From Porphyromonadaceae bacterium UBA3327 (GTDB taxonomy: Bacteria; Bacteroidota; Bacteroidia; Bacteroidales; Muribaculaceae): a stretch of DNA of 30,582 bases. Where the stretch lies: the NCBI GenBank assembly GCA_002361155.1, contig DERZ01000046.1, positions 1 to 30,582 of the forward strand. The letters run 5' to 3'. Each line of letters opens with the position of its first letter. The stretch's first letter is position 1. A program made the translations under genes and the position numbers. Below are positions 15,681 to 24,184 of the stretch, piece after piece. The notes under the pieces were generated by a model that had not been told where the DNA came from, ran no database searches, and saw only the letters and a program-made list of their open reading frames with translations.

Positions 15681-17039
15681 TCACTCCGCGGCGGGAGCGA
15701 AAAGCTGGTTGAATTCCTCGACAGAAACCTCCTTGACATCAGGAGTTACCGATGCGCGGATACCGTTGAAGAGCTTCATGTCGGAAGTCTGGCGCGCTAT
15801 CTGCGGACGGGATTTCTCATCCTTGAGGATATCCTTGGCAAAACGCTCCACTGCATCCTCAGGCACATTTGTCATGCCATACTGTGCGAACTGGTTGCGG
15901 GCCAGAGAGCGTGCGGTGTTCATCAAGTCATCCTCCGACACCTCGATGGCAAGTTTTCTTGCCACATTGTCCTTCACGAGATCCCATACCAGCTGTTTGC
16001 GGATCGAGGGATATTCCTCCTCAAGCTGCGCGGGGGTGAGTTTCTCGTTCTGCGACAGAAGAAAATCCTTCAGCACATCGTCGGGAAGACTGAGGTCACC
16101 GGTATTGTCGGTAAGTACTTTCTCCGCGTCGATTGTGAAACGGTAGTTCTGGTCACCTTCGAGGCCAGCCTCTATCATCTTGCGGACCTCCTCCCGGTAA
16201 GACTTCTCATCGGCCACCTTACCTTCTCCGAAAGCCTTGTTGTAATATTCCTCACCGAGTTCGGCAGGCTTGAGCACGATAATCTCCTTTATGTCCATGC
16301 GGAAGTCTCCCTTATGAGCCTCCACTTCATCCTTGTCGATATTGAGCATTGATGAGAGTTCAGCCGGATTTCCGTCGGCAGTGGCCCAGGGATTGAACAC
16401 AACTGCATCGCCTACATGCTTGCCGGCGAAAAGTTTGCGCTGGTCATCGTTACGGAAATATTGCGGCGACACTATGCCGTTCTCCACTACGACGCCACCT
16501 TCCCTGTCGGTACCGTCCTCATTAAGCTCGGTCATCACACCCTTGACAAGAGCGGTCTCGTCCACCTCCTCGCCGGGGCCCTGAGTACCCATGCGACGGC
16601 GGAGAGCCTTGTCCTGAGTGTCGACCATCTCGTCGGTGACATTTATCCTGTAGTAAGGGATGTGTACATCCTTGTCGAGCTTGACATCGAAGTCGGGAGC
16701 CACGCCTACATTGAATTTCAACTTGAAATCCTTCTCCTCGGGATTGAGCACGTTCTCCTTGTCGGGCACGGGGTTGCCGAGCACGTTGATCTCATTCTCC
16801 CGGATATAGTCATAGACTGCGTTGCCTACCAATTTGTTTACCTCGTCGTATTTCACAGCGTTGCCATACTTCTTGGCGATAAGACCTGCGGGAACATGTC
16901 CCGGACGGAAACCGGGTTCGGCATGCTTCTTGCCAATCTCCTTGAGCTGTTTCTTAACGTTGTCGGCATAATCCTTCTCTTCGACATCAACGGTTATCAC
17001 ACCGTGGTTTTCGTCGATCTTGACGTATTCTATTTTCAT
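15681..17039 (-). CDS. tig: Trigger factor
   Basis: Ribosome-associated chaperone that meets nascent chains at the exit tunnel. The 452-residue protein has the ribosome-docking signature GFRPGHVP (43-50), the N-terminal domain to about residue 115, a middle segment at about 160-260 corresponding to the FKBP-type isomerase domain but poorly conserved, and a long helical C-terminal chaperone domain with acidic character. It stands upstream of clpP and clpX in the usual tig-clpP-clpX order. The start ATG at 17039 gives the expected MKIEYVKIDENHG beginning. A long leader precedes it. Confidence 0.95.
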   Translation of the reverse strand: MKIEYVKIDENHGVITVDVEEKDYADNVKKQLKEIGKKHAEPGFRPGHVPAGLIAKKYGNAVKYDEVNKLVGNAVYDYIRENEINVLGNPVPDKENVLNPEEKDFKLKFNVGVAPDFDVKLDKDVHIPYYRINVTDEMVDTQDKALRRRMGTQGPGEEVDETALVKGVMTELNEDGTDREGGVVVENGIVSPQYFRNDDQRKLFAGKHVGDAVVFNPWATADGNPAELSSMLNIDKDEVEAHKGDFRMDIKEIIVLKPAELGEEYYNKAFGEGKVADEKSYREEVRKMIEAGLEGDQNYRFTIDAEKVLTDNTGDLSLPDDVLKDFLLSQNEKLTPAQLEEEYPSIRKQLVWDLVKDNVARKLAIEVSEDDLMNTARSLARNQFAQYGMTNVPEDAVERFAKDILKDEKSRPQIARQTSDMKLFNGIRASVTPDVKEVSVEEFNQLFAPAAE

Positions 17040-17198
17040 TTCCTGATTATATGTTTCTTATAATTTGCAATCGTTACCGGAGCCTTTCTCCATGCCGGAG
17101 CTTACCCCATGCCTGCGAACCTGCGCCACATGCGCATAATCTACAACAAATATCGTGCCGTAGATTCCGCCGACATACTCGTTTGAATTGCAAAATTA
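17040..17198 (-). promoter_or_regulatory. Promoter -7 box and long leader of tig
   Basis: TAATTTTG (17198-17191) is an exact -7 box, but at 20-nt spacing there is no TTTG, so promoter strength is uncertain; a second AT-rich candidate lies just upstream (TAAATTTTG, 17208-17200). A start near 17184 would leave about 145 nt before the tig ATG. This leader can form small stems: 7 bp (17138-17144 with 17160-17166, 15-nt loop) and a TGCGC/GCGCA stem near 17122-17136, plus a repeated CTCCGG near the gene. No known riboswitch was recognised. Confidence 0.35.
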
Positions 17199-17243
17199 AC
17201 AAAATTTACGCTAATTCGTACTTAATCTGTCAAAAATTCAGAT

Positions 17244-18590
17244 TTAACTTTTGAAAAATTGGCGGAAAACCTTTACCGTATCGACATGGTCGGACACTGC
17301 GGCGGTCTCTCTGGCCGAGTGCATCGCCCATATCGCGCATCCCATGTCAACCCCATTTATGTCAAGCTGGGCCGACGATATGTTGCCGAGCGTGCTGCCT
17401 CCGGCCACATCGGCGTGATTGACGAAATACTGGCGGTTCACTCCGGCTTTTTCGCACAGCGCGCCGAATACCGCCGCGCCGCGGGCATCGGTCATATATT
17501 TGCAGTTCGCGTTGATTTTCACCACCGGTCCTCCACCCATAACCGGATGGTTGGTCGGGTCGTATTTCTCATTATAATTGGGATGCCATGCATGGGCGTC
17601 ATCGGCCGAAATCATGAACGACCTCGACAATGCGCGATAGAATGCCTGCGGCTCCTCGCCGAACGCAATACACAACCGCTCCATGATATGGCGCAGTACC
17701 GGCGAATGCGCACCCTGCTTTGTTCCGCTTCCGGTCTCCTCATTGTCGAACACCGCGAGAACGCGCGTAGCCTCGCACGGAATGTCACACTCGGCAAGCA
17801 TTGCCTCCAGACCGGCAAAGGCCATGGAGAGGTCGTCTATGCGCGCCGACTGGAAAAGTTTCTCACCCACCCCGACAAATCCGGCTTTCTCGGCCGGATA
17901 GAGGCAGAGTTCATAGTCAGTGATATCCTCCGGCGCGATATTTTCCCCTGTCTGCTCCGACAAATGTGCCGCCACTATCGAGCGTATCACGCCGCCATGG
18001 TTCCGGTAGGACTCTATTTCCGCGGCAGAGAAATATCCCACCACCGGCTTCATGTCCTTCTGCACGGAGAGAGGATTACCGTCGTTGACGGCACGGTTGA
18101 AATGAATGGCAAGATGCGGGATGACAGCGACAGGACGGCGAAGGTCAATGGTCACTTCGCGCGGAGCGAGGACATCGTCCGAGCGCATCATCACCCTGCC
18201 TGAAATCGAGAGCGGTCGGTCAAACCATGTGTAAAGGATACCGCCTCCGTACTTCTCGACATTGAGCGAGACCATGCCTCCGTCACCATATATCTCACAA
18301 TTCGGTTTCAGCTTGAAACAGGGGCTGTCGCTGTGCGCGGAGATGATGCGGACACCATGATCCGCCAGACTTTCCGTTCCGGCAACAAACGCAAACAGGG
18401 CACTCCCGTTCTTGGTAACGAAGTATTTGCCTCCGCGCTCTATCTTCCAGATGTCGGCTTCGCTGAGCCGGCGGAATCCGCTTCCCGCAAGAATGTCGGC
18501 CATAAGGTCGACCGCGAGAAAATTACATGTCGAACGGTCCATCCAGTCAAACAGCCTTGACATTATTTCTTTTGTTTCTTTTGTTTCCAT
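17244..18590 (-). CDS. apeB: M18 family metalloaminopeptidase
   Basis: Predicted dinuclear zinc aminopeptidase (aspartyl aminopeptidase family, M18), cytosolic. The 448-residue length fits. Candidate metal ligands and the usual family motifs are visible in order: AHSDSP (H86), SARIDDLSM, VFDNEETGSGT, SADDAHAWHPN and the C-terminal WAMHSARE. The N-terminus begins METKETKE because of two 9-bp repeats at the start codon; a second methionine at residue 10 is an alternative start. It follows the DUF5063 gene by 50 nt and is probably the last gene of the yicC-gmk-nadD operon. A 6-bp stem at 17224-17244 overlaps its stop but has no T-run. Confidence 0.92.
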   Translation of the reverse strand: METKETKEIMSRLFDWMDRSTCNFLAVDLMADILAGSGFRRLSEADIWKIERGGKYFVTKNGSALFAFVAGTESLADHGVRIISAHSDSPCFKLKPNCEIYGDGGMVSLNVEKYGGGILYTWFDRPLSISGRVMMRSDDVLAPREVTIDLRRPVAVIPHLAIHFNRAVNDGNPLSVQKDMKPVVGYFSAAEIESYRNHGGVIRSIVAAHLSEQTGENIAPEDITDYELCLYPAEKAGFVGVGEKLFQSARIDDLSMAFAGLEAMLAECDIPCEATRVLAVFDNEETGSGTKQGAHSPVLRHIMERLCIAFGEEPQAFYRALSRSFMISADDAHAWHPNYNEKYDPTNHPVMGGGPVVKINANCKYMTDARGAAVFGALCEKAGVNRQYFVNHADVAGGSTLGNISSAQLDINGVDMGCAIWAMHSARETAAVSDHVDTVKVFRQFFKS

Positions 18591-18640
18591 GGTAGGGTAT
18601 GTTAATCACGGCCCGGGAAATCTTCCGCACCGCATGTTTG

Positions 18641-19159
18641 TCATGATGGTGAATATCTTATGTGGTTGAGGGCGCGCACCACATTGCAGAGGGTCTGCGA
18701 CCAGTATCCCTCGAAGTTTTCCCTGCACTCCCGGAAAGCCGCCGGTGCGCTCTCGCCGTCGCTGTCGCGCACAACCGAGATATAATTGCAAAGAGGCTGA
18801 AAAATATCGGCAAGACACTCCGCCACAGAGGATCCTATCGGCGTGTCGCTGTATTTCATATCTTCCTCAAAGGTCTCGAGAAAGACATCGTCGGGCCCCA
18901 TCAGCGTCTCCACATTCCTGCGCACACTTTCGTAGAAATCCTCGTCCACGTATGAGGCGAAGTACTCGAATTCCGACTGCTCCGGCAGATCCTCTACATC
19001 TATCGACGAGAAATCCAGATAAATGGCAGGCAGAAGCGAGAGCATCTCTTTGACAAACTCATCCTTCTCCATCTCCCGCGCATTTTCAAGCGTCAGGCAG
19101 TAGTTGGAGGCAAGGGCTGTAGTGGCAAGAAGGCGCGCCTTGATTGAATCTTCATTCAT
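18641..19159 (-). CDS. DUF5063 domain protein
   Basis: A 172-residue soluble, acidic, mainly helical protein that I recognise as the DUF5063 type of Bacteroidetes; function unknown. Visible features are EDSIKARLLATTALASNYCL at the N-terminus, an acidic middle, and a C-terminal WSQTLCNVVRALNHIR. There is no signal peptide or membrane segment. Its start overlaps the end of nadD by 8 nt, so the two are translationally coupled, and the neighbours (yicC, gmk, nadD) suggest a housekeeping link to nucleotide or RNA metabolism without showing what it is. Confidence 0.75.
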   Translation of the reverse strand: MNEDSIKARLLATTALASNYCLTLENAREMEKDEFVKEMLSLLPAIYLDFSSIDVEDLPEQSEFEYFASYVDEDFYESVRRNVETLMGPDDVFLETFEEDMKYSDTPIGSSVAECLADIFQPLCNYISVVRDSDGESAPAAFRECRENFEGYWSQTLCNVVRALNHIRYSPS

Positions 19160-19736
19160 ACAAATTTCTTCTTTTTATATAATCCAGCACTTCATCGGGG
19201 AGGAAGAAGCTCAGATTCATTCCTTTTTTCACTCCCTCTCTGATAAACGTCGAGGAAATCTCGGCAAGGGGAGCATTTTGCAGCAAAGTAACATTCGTGG
19301 GGAGAACTCCGACCTCCTCCGCAGGAATATAGAAACCGGGCCGCTGATAGACTATTATCCTGAACTCCGCCACAATCCTGTCATGGTCCCGCCAGAGATT
19401 AAAGTCAAGCCAGTTGTCGGATCCTATTATCAGAGTGAACTCATCTTCCGGGTATCGCTCGCGCAACATGCCAAGGGTACGGTAAGTGAAAGATGGCGCT
19501 GGAAGCGAGAGTTCGAATGCAGATGCCTTGAGACGTGGATTGCGTGCAGTTACAGACTTCACCATCTCAAGACGGTCAAGGTCATCGGCAGGGTTCGAAT
19601 CACTCTTGAGAGGATTGCGGCGGCTAACCATAAGCCACACCTGGTCCAGCCCGCAGGTCTGGACCACATAGTTCGCAATCATGGCATGCCCTGTGTGTAT
19701 CGGGTTGAAACTGCCGCTAAATACTCCTATTTTCAT
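19152..19736 (-). CDS. nadD: Nicotinate-nucleotide adenylyltransferase
   Basis: Transfers AMP from ATP to nicotinate mononucleotide, giving deamido-NAD, a step shared by de novo and salvage NAD synthesis. The 194-residue product shows the nucleotidyltransferase signature GSFNPIHTGHAMIA (residues 8-21, with HTGH) and the C-terminal ISSTFIREG motif that binds ATP. SRRNPLKS and GSDNW are also family phrases. It is coupled to the DUF5063 gene by an 8-nt overlap and is 61 nt after gmk. Confidence 0.95.
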   Translation of the reverse strand: MKIGVFSGSFNPIHTGHAMIANYVVQTCGLDQVWLMVSRRNPLKSDSNPADDLDRLEMVKSVTARNPRLKASAFELSLPAPSFTYRTLGMLRERYPEDEFTLIIGSDNWLDFNLWRDHDRIVAEFRIIVYQRPGFYIPAEEVGVLPTNVTLLQNAPLAEISSTFIREGVKKGMNLSFFLPDEVLDYIKRRNLYE

Positions 19737-19797
19737 TATTCAGGGTAATTGTAATGGACTCACGACAACCCGTTATAGTCTGTTATGCATCTGTCAA

Positions 19798-20376
19798 TCA
19801 TTCCTTCACGAAATTCCTGATTATTTCCTCCACCTCGGAGGCCGCCCGCGACAGATTGTCGTTGACCACGCGCTCATCGAATTCGGAAGCGAATGTCATT
19901 TCATAACCGGCTTTTCCGAGGCGACGCGAGATAGCCTCCTCACTGTCCGTCTGTCGTCCACGCAGACGGCGTTCAAGTTCCTCGAGGCTCGGAGGCATGA
20001 TGAAGATGGAGACGGCCTCGTCTCCGAATCTCTTCTTTACATTCAGTGCCCCTTTCACATCAATGTCCATGATAAGATTACGGCCTTCGCCGGTAACGCG
20101 CTCCACCTCCGAAAGGAGTGTGCCGTAGCATGTTCCTTTGTATACCTCTTCCCATTCCACGAATTCACCGGCCTCGACGCGACGTGAGAATTCGTCGGGA
20201 GTCAGAAAGTAATATTCGCGGCCGTCGCGTTCCTCTCCCCGCGGGCTGCGGCTTGTGGCCGACACGGAGAAGCCCAGGGCCAGCTCAGGATTATCGATGA
20301 TCTTCGAGATTATCGATGACTTGCCGGTACCCGATGGCGCCGACACTATTATGATTTTTCCCTTATTTCTTTCCAT
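19798..20376 (-). CDS. gmk: Guanylate kinase
   Basis: Phosphorylates GMP to GDP with ATP. From the ATG at 20376 the product is 192 residues with a P-loop SAPSGTGKSS near the N-terminus, the GMP-binding stretch SATSRSPRGEERDGREYYFL and the lid region with RLRGRQTDSEEAI. A GTG codon directly before the ATG (20379) overlaps the yicC stop; the ATG is preferred, leaving TAG-TG-ATG at the junction. Tight spacing to yicC is a common arrangement in bacteria. Confidence 0.96.
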   Translation of the reverse strand: MERNKGKIIIVSAPSGTGKSSIISKIIDNPELALGFSVSATSRSPRGEERDGREYYFLTPDEFSRRVEAGEFVEWEEVYKGTCYGTLLSEVERVTGEGRNLIMDIDVKGALNVKKRFGDEAVSIFIMPPSLEELERRLRGRQTDSEEAISRRLGKAGYEMTFASEFDERVVNDNLSRAASEVEEIIRNFVKE

Positions 20377-20378
20377 CA

Positions 20379-21269
20379 CTACAACACATTCAGCACCTGT
20401 TCCTTGATCTGCTCCAGCTCATCCTTCATCATCACCACTATTTTCTGCATTTCCGCATGGTTCGACTTGGAGCCCAAAGTGTTGATTTCGCGACCCATTT
20501 CCTGCGCGATGAAGCCAAGCTTTTTACCCTGGCCCTGCGGCGCGCGGTCACCTTGACGCTCTCCCATTGTGTCGAGGAAATAAGCGAGATGAGTCTGCAG
20601 ACGGGTCTTTTCCTCGGTCACGTCAAGTTTCTCTATGTAGAAAATCATCTCCTGTTCGAGACGACCTTTGTCAATCTCGATGGAATCGAGGCGCGAAAGC
20701 TGCTCCTCGATGCGTGCCTTTATTTTGGGCACCCGTTCTGCCTCATAAGGCTCTATTCCATCCAGAAGAGCGCCCAGATTCTTTATCTTTCCGACAAAGA
20801 AATCATAAAGTTTGCGGCCTTCCGTGGCGCGGAACTCCTCAAGAGCGTCGACTGCGGCGGCACATGCTTCGTGGAACGCTTCGATATCATCCTTTCCGAC
20901 ACCGGACACATCGCTCCTGAACGTGTCGGGCATACGCATAAGAACTCCGAACCAATCCTGCGGCGCGCCGATACCCAGTCTTATGCCGAGTTCCTCTATC
21001 TGCCGCTTATAGTTCGACACAACGGCTTCATTAATCTGTACCGGAGTCTCGTCTCCGACGTATTCGACGGAGGCTGACAGGTCGGTCTTGCCACGCTCCA
21101 TGCGCGATCCGATATAATTGCGGGCTTCCACTTCAATCTCCTTGAAATAGGACGGGACCCTCATAGTCAAATCAAACTGCTTACTGTTCAGCGACTTGAT
21201 CTCAATAGTTATCTTTTTGGAGGAGGAAGATGCAACACCGCGGCCGAAGCCGGTCATCGATAATATCAT
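20379..21269 (-). CDS. yicC: YicC/YloC family endoribonuclease
   Basis: Member of the YicC family, some of whose members are reported to be endoribonucleases involved in RNA turnover. The 296-residue product has the family N-terminus SMTGFGRG, EIKSLNSKQFD and the conserved C-terminal block KKLGFIAQEMGREINTLGSK followed by a helical end. It is the first gene of the yicC-gmk-nadD-DUF5063-apeB unit, 43 nt downstream of a consensus -7 box, and ends 2 nt before the gmk start. Confidence 0.92.
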   Translation of the reverse strand: MILSMTGFGRGVASSSSKKITIEIKSLNSKQFDLTMRVPSYFKEIEVEARNYIGSRMERGKTDLSASVEYVGDETPVQINEAVVSNYKRQIEELGIRLGIGAPQDWFGVLMRMPDTFRSDVSGVGKDDIEAFHEACAAAVDALEEFRATEGRKLYDFFVGKIKNLGALLDGIEPYEAERVPKIKARIEEQLSRLDSIEIDKGRLEQEMIFYIEKLDVTEEKTRLQTHLAYFLDTMGERQGDRAPQGQGKKLGFIAQEMGREINTLGSKSNHAEMQKIVVMMKDELEQIKEQVLNVL

Positions 21270-21311
21270 GTAGATTCAGTTTTCTTATTTTTCAAGGAGA
21301 GATAACAACTG

Positions 21312-21343
21312 CAAATATACGACTTTTTAGGCAAACCGACAAA
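21312..21343 (-). promoter_or_regulatory. Consensus promoter of the yicC-gmk-nadD operon
   Basis: TTTG (21343-21340), exactly 20 nt, then TATATTTG (21319-21312): exact match to the Bacteroidetes housekeeping promoter. Predicted start near 21305, about 36 nt before the yicC ATG. Confidence 0.75.
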
Positions 21344-21347
21344 TAAT

Positions 21348-21426
21348 AAGTGCGGGAAGAGGTCCGCCGGACATCCTCGCGCACTTATCATCTTGGTATT
21401 ATTAGCCAGGTTTTGCTTCACCTGGC
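21348..21426 (-). terminator. Two hairpins after pgm
   Basis: In transcription order, 10 nt after the pgm stop there is a 7-bp stem (21426-21420 with 21411-21405), then a longer imperfect hairpin closed by AAGTGCG/CGCACTT (21386-21380 with 21354-21348). Neither has a T-run, so they may be a Bacteroidetes-type weak terminator or 3'-end protection. The second one ends next to the yicC -33 box. Confidence 0.45.
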
Positions 21427-21435
21427 AGACAACTG

Positions 21436-23187
21436 TCACTTCACGCCAAGGTCTTCAAGGATTTTGTCGATGTGGTTTTCAGCCACTTTCACAAGTTCTT
21501 CGTACTGTTCCTTAGTCTCCATCCGCTCGCGGACTTCCACATAGAACTTGATCTTAGGCTCTGTTCCGGAGGGACGCACCGAAACCTTGTCTCCGCTTTC
21601 GGTGAAGAACTGGAGCACATTGCTGGTAGTGGGGAAATTCATCTTCTCCACCTCTCCTGTTTTCAGATTCCGGCAGTTCAGGTCCGAATAGTCCTTTATG
21701 CAGGTCACCGGGCTGCCGGCGAGAGTTTCGGGAGGATTCTCACGGAAGTTCTTCATCATGGCGACAATCTCCTCATGCCCGCTCTTTCCCGGACGAACCA
21801 CGCTCACGCCACGCTCGCGTGAAAATCCATACTCGTTGTAGATTTCCACAAGGAGTTCATAAAGGTTCATACCCTTGTCGGCTGCCCACGCGGCACACTC
21901 GGCTATGAGGGAGTTGGCAGAGATAGAGTCTTTGTCGCGCACGAACGTCTCGGCAAGGAACCCGTAACTCTCCTCGCCGCCGCCCAGATAGCGTCCGGTA
22001 TCCTCCATGTTGCGCATCACGTCGGCAATCCACTTGAAACCTGTGTAGCAGTCCATACAGCGGATGTTGTTCTTGTCGGCAATACGCTTGATTGCTTCTG
22101 TCGTGACGATAGTCTTCACGACATATTCATTGCCGTTGAGAAGTTTGTTCTCCACGTTTTTGGTGATTATGTAGTAGAGGAGAATCATGCAGATCTGGTT
22201 GCCGTTGACAAGCTGGTAGTTGCCTTTCTTGTCGCGGACCACGAGGCCCACACGGTCAGCGTCGGGATCAGAAGCGAGCACGAGGCTTGCGCCGGTTTCC
22301 TTCGCCTTCTCCACAGCCATGGCCATGGCCTCGCTGTTCTCCGGATTGGGAGAAACCACCGTCGGGAAGTCGCCGCTCTGCACGTCCTGCTCAGGGACAT
22401 GGATTATGTTTTCGAACCCCCACATCTTCAGCGAATCGTACATGAGGCGCTTTCCGGTGCCGTGGATCGGGGTATAGACAATCTTCATGTCGCTGTGACG
22501 GCGGTTGGACTCGGGCGAAAGACTCAGAGTATGGATGTCATGCAGGAACTGGTCGTCGATATCCTTGCCTATCTCCTGAATAAGAGATTTGTCGGCCTCG
22601 AACTTGATCTGGTCCACCGATGTGATGTCGTTCACATACTCTATGGTCTTCACATCATGAGGTGAGATCATCTGGGCGCCATCGCTCCAGTATGCCTTGT
22701 AGCCATTGTACTCCCTGGGATTGTGGCTGGCAGTGACCATCACACCGCTCTGACATCCGAGTTTGCGGATGGCATAGGATACCTCGGGCGTGGGACACGG
22801 TCCGTCAAAGAGATAGACCTTGATTCCGTTGGCAGAGAAGACCGCGGCGGTGAGTTCAGCGAATTTGCGCGAGTTGTTGCGCACGTCATAGCCTACGGCC
22901 ACACTTATCTGCGGGAGATCCCTGAATGTGTCTTTCAGATAATTTGCCAGACCCTGAGTTGCGGAGCCGACAGTGTAGATGTTCATTCTGTTGGTACCGG
23001 CTCCCATGATTCCCCGGAGTCCGCCTGTTCCGAATTCGAGATCCTTGTAGAAAGCATCTATAAGCGGAGTCTTGTCCTCCGCCTCGATCAAAGCCTTGAC
23101 CTCAGCGCGGGTTTCCTCGTCGTATTGCGGACCGAGCCACTTCTCCGCCCGCTCGGTGACGGACCTGACTAATTCTTCGTTTTGCAT
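21436..23187 (-). CDS. Phosphoglucomutase/phosphomannomutase family protein
   Basis: Alpha-D-phosphohexomutase of 583 residues, the long form common for phosphoglucomutase-like enzymes (PgcA/PGM2 type). Four-domain landmarks: FGTGGLRG (52-59), the phosphoserine loop TASHNPREYNGYKAYW with S154, the metal loop DPDADRVG, the sugar loop GGEESYG and the phosphate loop RPSGTEPKIKF. It likely interconverts glucose-1-phosphate and glucose-6-phosphate; mannose or pentose phosphates cannot be excluded from sequence alone. It is a single gene, flanked by a 166-nt gap towards yicC and a 287-nt divergent gap towards the flavin reductase gene. Confidence 0.93.
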   Translation of the reverse strand: MQNEELVRSVTERAEKWLGPQYDEETRAEVKALIEAEDKTPLIDAFYKDLEFGTGGLRGIMGAGTNRMNIYTVGSATQGLANYLKDTFRDLPQISVAVGYDVRNNSRKFAELTAAVFSANGIKVYLFDGPCPTPEVSYAIRKLGCQSGVMVTASHNPREYNGYKAYWSDGAQMISPHDVKTIEYVNDITSVDQIKFEADKSLIQEIGKDIDDQFLHDIHTLSLSPESNRRHSDMKIVYTPIHGTGKRLMYDSLKMWGFENIIHVPEQDVQSGDFPTVVSPNPENSEAMAMAVEKAKETGASLVLASDPDADRVGLVVRDKKGNYQLVNGNQICMILLYYIITKNVENKLLNGNEYVVKTIVTTEAIKRIADKNNIRCMDCYTGFKWIADVMRNMEDTGRYLGGGEESYGFLAETFVRDKDSISANSLIAECAAWAADKGMNLYELLVEIYNEYGFSRERGVSVVRPGKSGHEEIVAMMKNFRENPPETLAGSPVTCIKDYSDLNCRNLKTGEVEKMNFPTTSNVLQFFTESGDKVSVRPSGTEPKIKFYVEVRERMETKEQYEELVKVAENHIDKILEDLGVK

Positions 23188-23296
23188 AATCTATATTGGG
23201 TTATATGAATATATTCTTATCTGGATTGAATACTGTCGGATGTGAAACATCTGCCGTGCAGCAGCCGGCGACAGGGAATTATCCTCTATTGTAACA

Positions 23297-23328
23297 CAAA
23301 ATTAAGAAAAAAAGTTAACTTTCAGAAC
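23297..23328 (-). promoter_or_regulatory. Possible pgm promoter with a 12-bp palindrome
   Basis: TAATTTTG (23304-23297) is an exact -7 box; the -33 position at 20-nt spacing reads GTTC, so only half the consensus is met. The spacer contains the perfect palindrome AAAGTTAACTTT (23311-23322), a possible regulator site. Predicted leader about 100 nt. The rest of the 23188-23474 gap shows no further gene, and I see no consensus promoter for the plus-strand flavin reductase gene. Confidence 0.35.
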
Positions 23329-23474
23329 TTATATTAAAAAATTTTAGCATCTGTTGTCTGCAGCATTTTTCCGACGCGCCGGAATACTCTTGAGGAGACC
23401 GAAGACAAGCTTACGCAATTAAGCCGGAGGCCCTTGCGTTATATTCACAGGAAGAATCAAAAAATATAAGGTTT

Positions 23475-24056
23475 ATGTCTAAAATTTCCTGGCGTCCCGG
23501 CACAATGGTCTATCCGCTGCCGGCCGCGCTTGTGACAGTGGGCGCCACTCCCGAAGAATGGAATCCCATCACTGTGGCATGGATCGGAACCATCTGCTCC
23601 GACCCGGCGATGCTCTATATCTCGGTACGCCCCGAACGCCATTCTCACGCCATTTTAATGGAACGGATGGAATTCACCGTCAACCTCACCACAGCCGACA
23701 TGGCGCGCGCCACCGACTGGTGCGGAGTCCGTTCCGGAAAGGATTTCGACAAATGGAAAGAAACCGGACTTACTCCGATTCCGGGAGAGAAAGTGGCTTC
23801 GCCAACCATCGAACAGTCCCCTCTCAGCATTGAATGCCGTGTCAAGTCTGTCACATCGCTCGGCAGCCACGACATGTTTATCGCCGAAGTCCTCAACGTC
23901 AGGGCCGATTCCCGTTTCATCGAACCGGAGGCCGACAGATTCGCACTCGAGAAATCCGGACTGATGGCTTACTGTCACGGTCACTACTTTTCACTCGGAG
24001 AGATGATCGGCAAGTTCGGCTTCTCCGTCCAGAAAACACCGAAAGCCAAAAAATAA
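23475..24056 (+). CDS. Flavin reductase family protein
   Basis: Predicted FMN-binding split-barrel protein of 193 residues. The N-terminal half shows the family pattern PLPAALVTVGATPEEWNPITVAWIGTICSDPAMLYISVRPERHS, quoted here in parts: the NPITVAWIGTICSDP phrase lines the FMN site and the SVRPERHSH stretch follows; then FTVNLTTADMARATDWCG and a C-terminal YCHGHYFSLGEMIGKFGFS. It may reduce or bind flavin for an unknown partner; substrate not predictable. It is monocistronic, closed by a strong terminator. Confidence 0.87.
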   Translation: MSKISWRPGTMVYPLPAALVTVGATPEEWNPITVAWIGTICSDPAMLYISVRPERHSHAILMERMEFTVNLTTADMARATDWCGVRSGKDFDKWKETGLTPIPGEKVASPTIEQSPLSIECRVKSVTSLGSHDMFIAEVLNVRADSRFIEPEADRFALEKSGLMAYCHGHYFSLGEMIGKFGFSVQKTPKAKK

Positions 24057-24107
24057 CATAATACGTGCCTGATGACGGTCAGGACTTATCACTTTTTATA
24101 TAATTTG

Positions 24108-24140
24108 AAAAGGCTCATTCGTCGAATGTGCCTTTTTTTT
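24108..24140 (+). terminator. Intrinsic terminator of the flavin reductase gene
   Basis: AAAAGGC (24108-24114) pairs with GCCTTTT (24130-24136), and inside it CATTC (24116-24120) with GAATG (24124-24128) across a T-T mismatch; eight T follow from 24133. Its T-run abuts the -7 box of the next gene. Confidence 0.9.
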
Positions 24141-24142
24141 AT

Positions 24143-24150
24143 TAAATTTG
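24143..24150 (+). promoter_or_regulatory. Probable -7 box of the PBP1A gene
   Basis: TAAATTTG is an exact -7 match 34 nt before the ATG at 24185. No TTTG is present at the -33 position, which falls inside the preceding terminator stem, so the promoter is only half supported. Confidence 0.35.
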
Positions 24151-24184
24151 CATTTGATAGAGTCTCATCCGACGGACTCGCATA

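Noticed and set aside
18563..18590. Two 9-bp repeats (GAAACAAAA) at the start of the M18 aminopeptidase gene, considered as a phase-variation tract
   Set aside because: The unit is a multiple of three and only two copies exist, so gain or loss would not shift the frame; it just encodes ETK twice.
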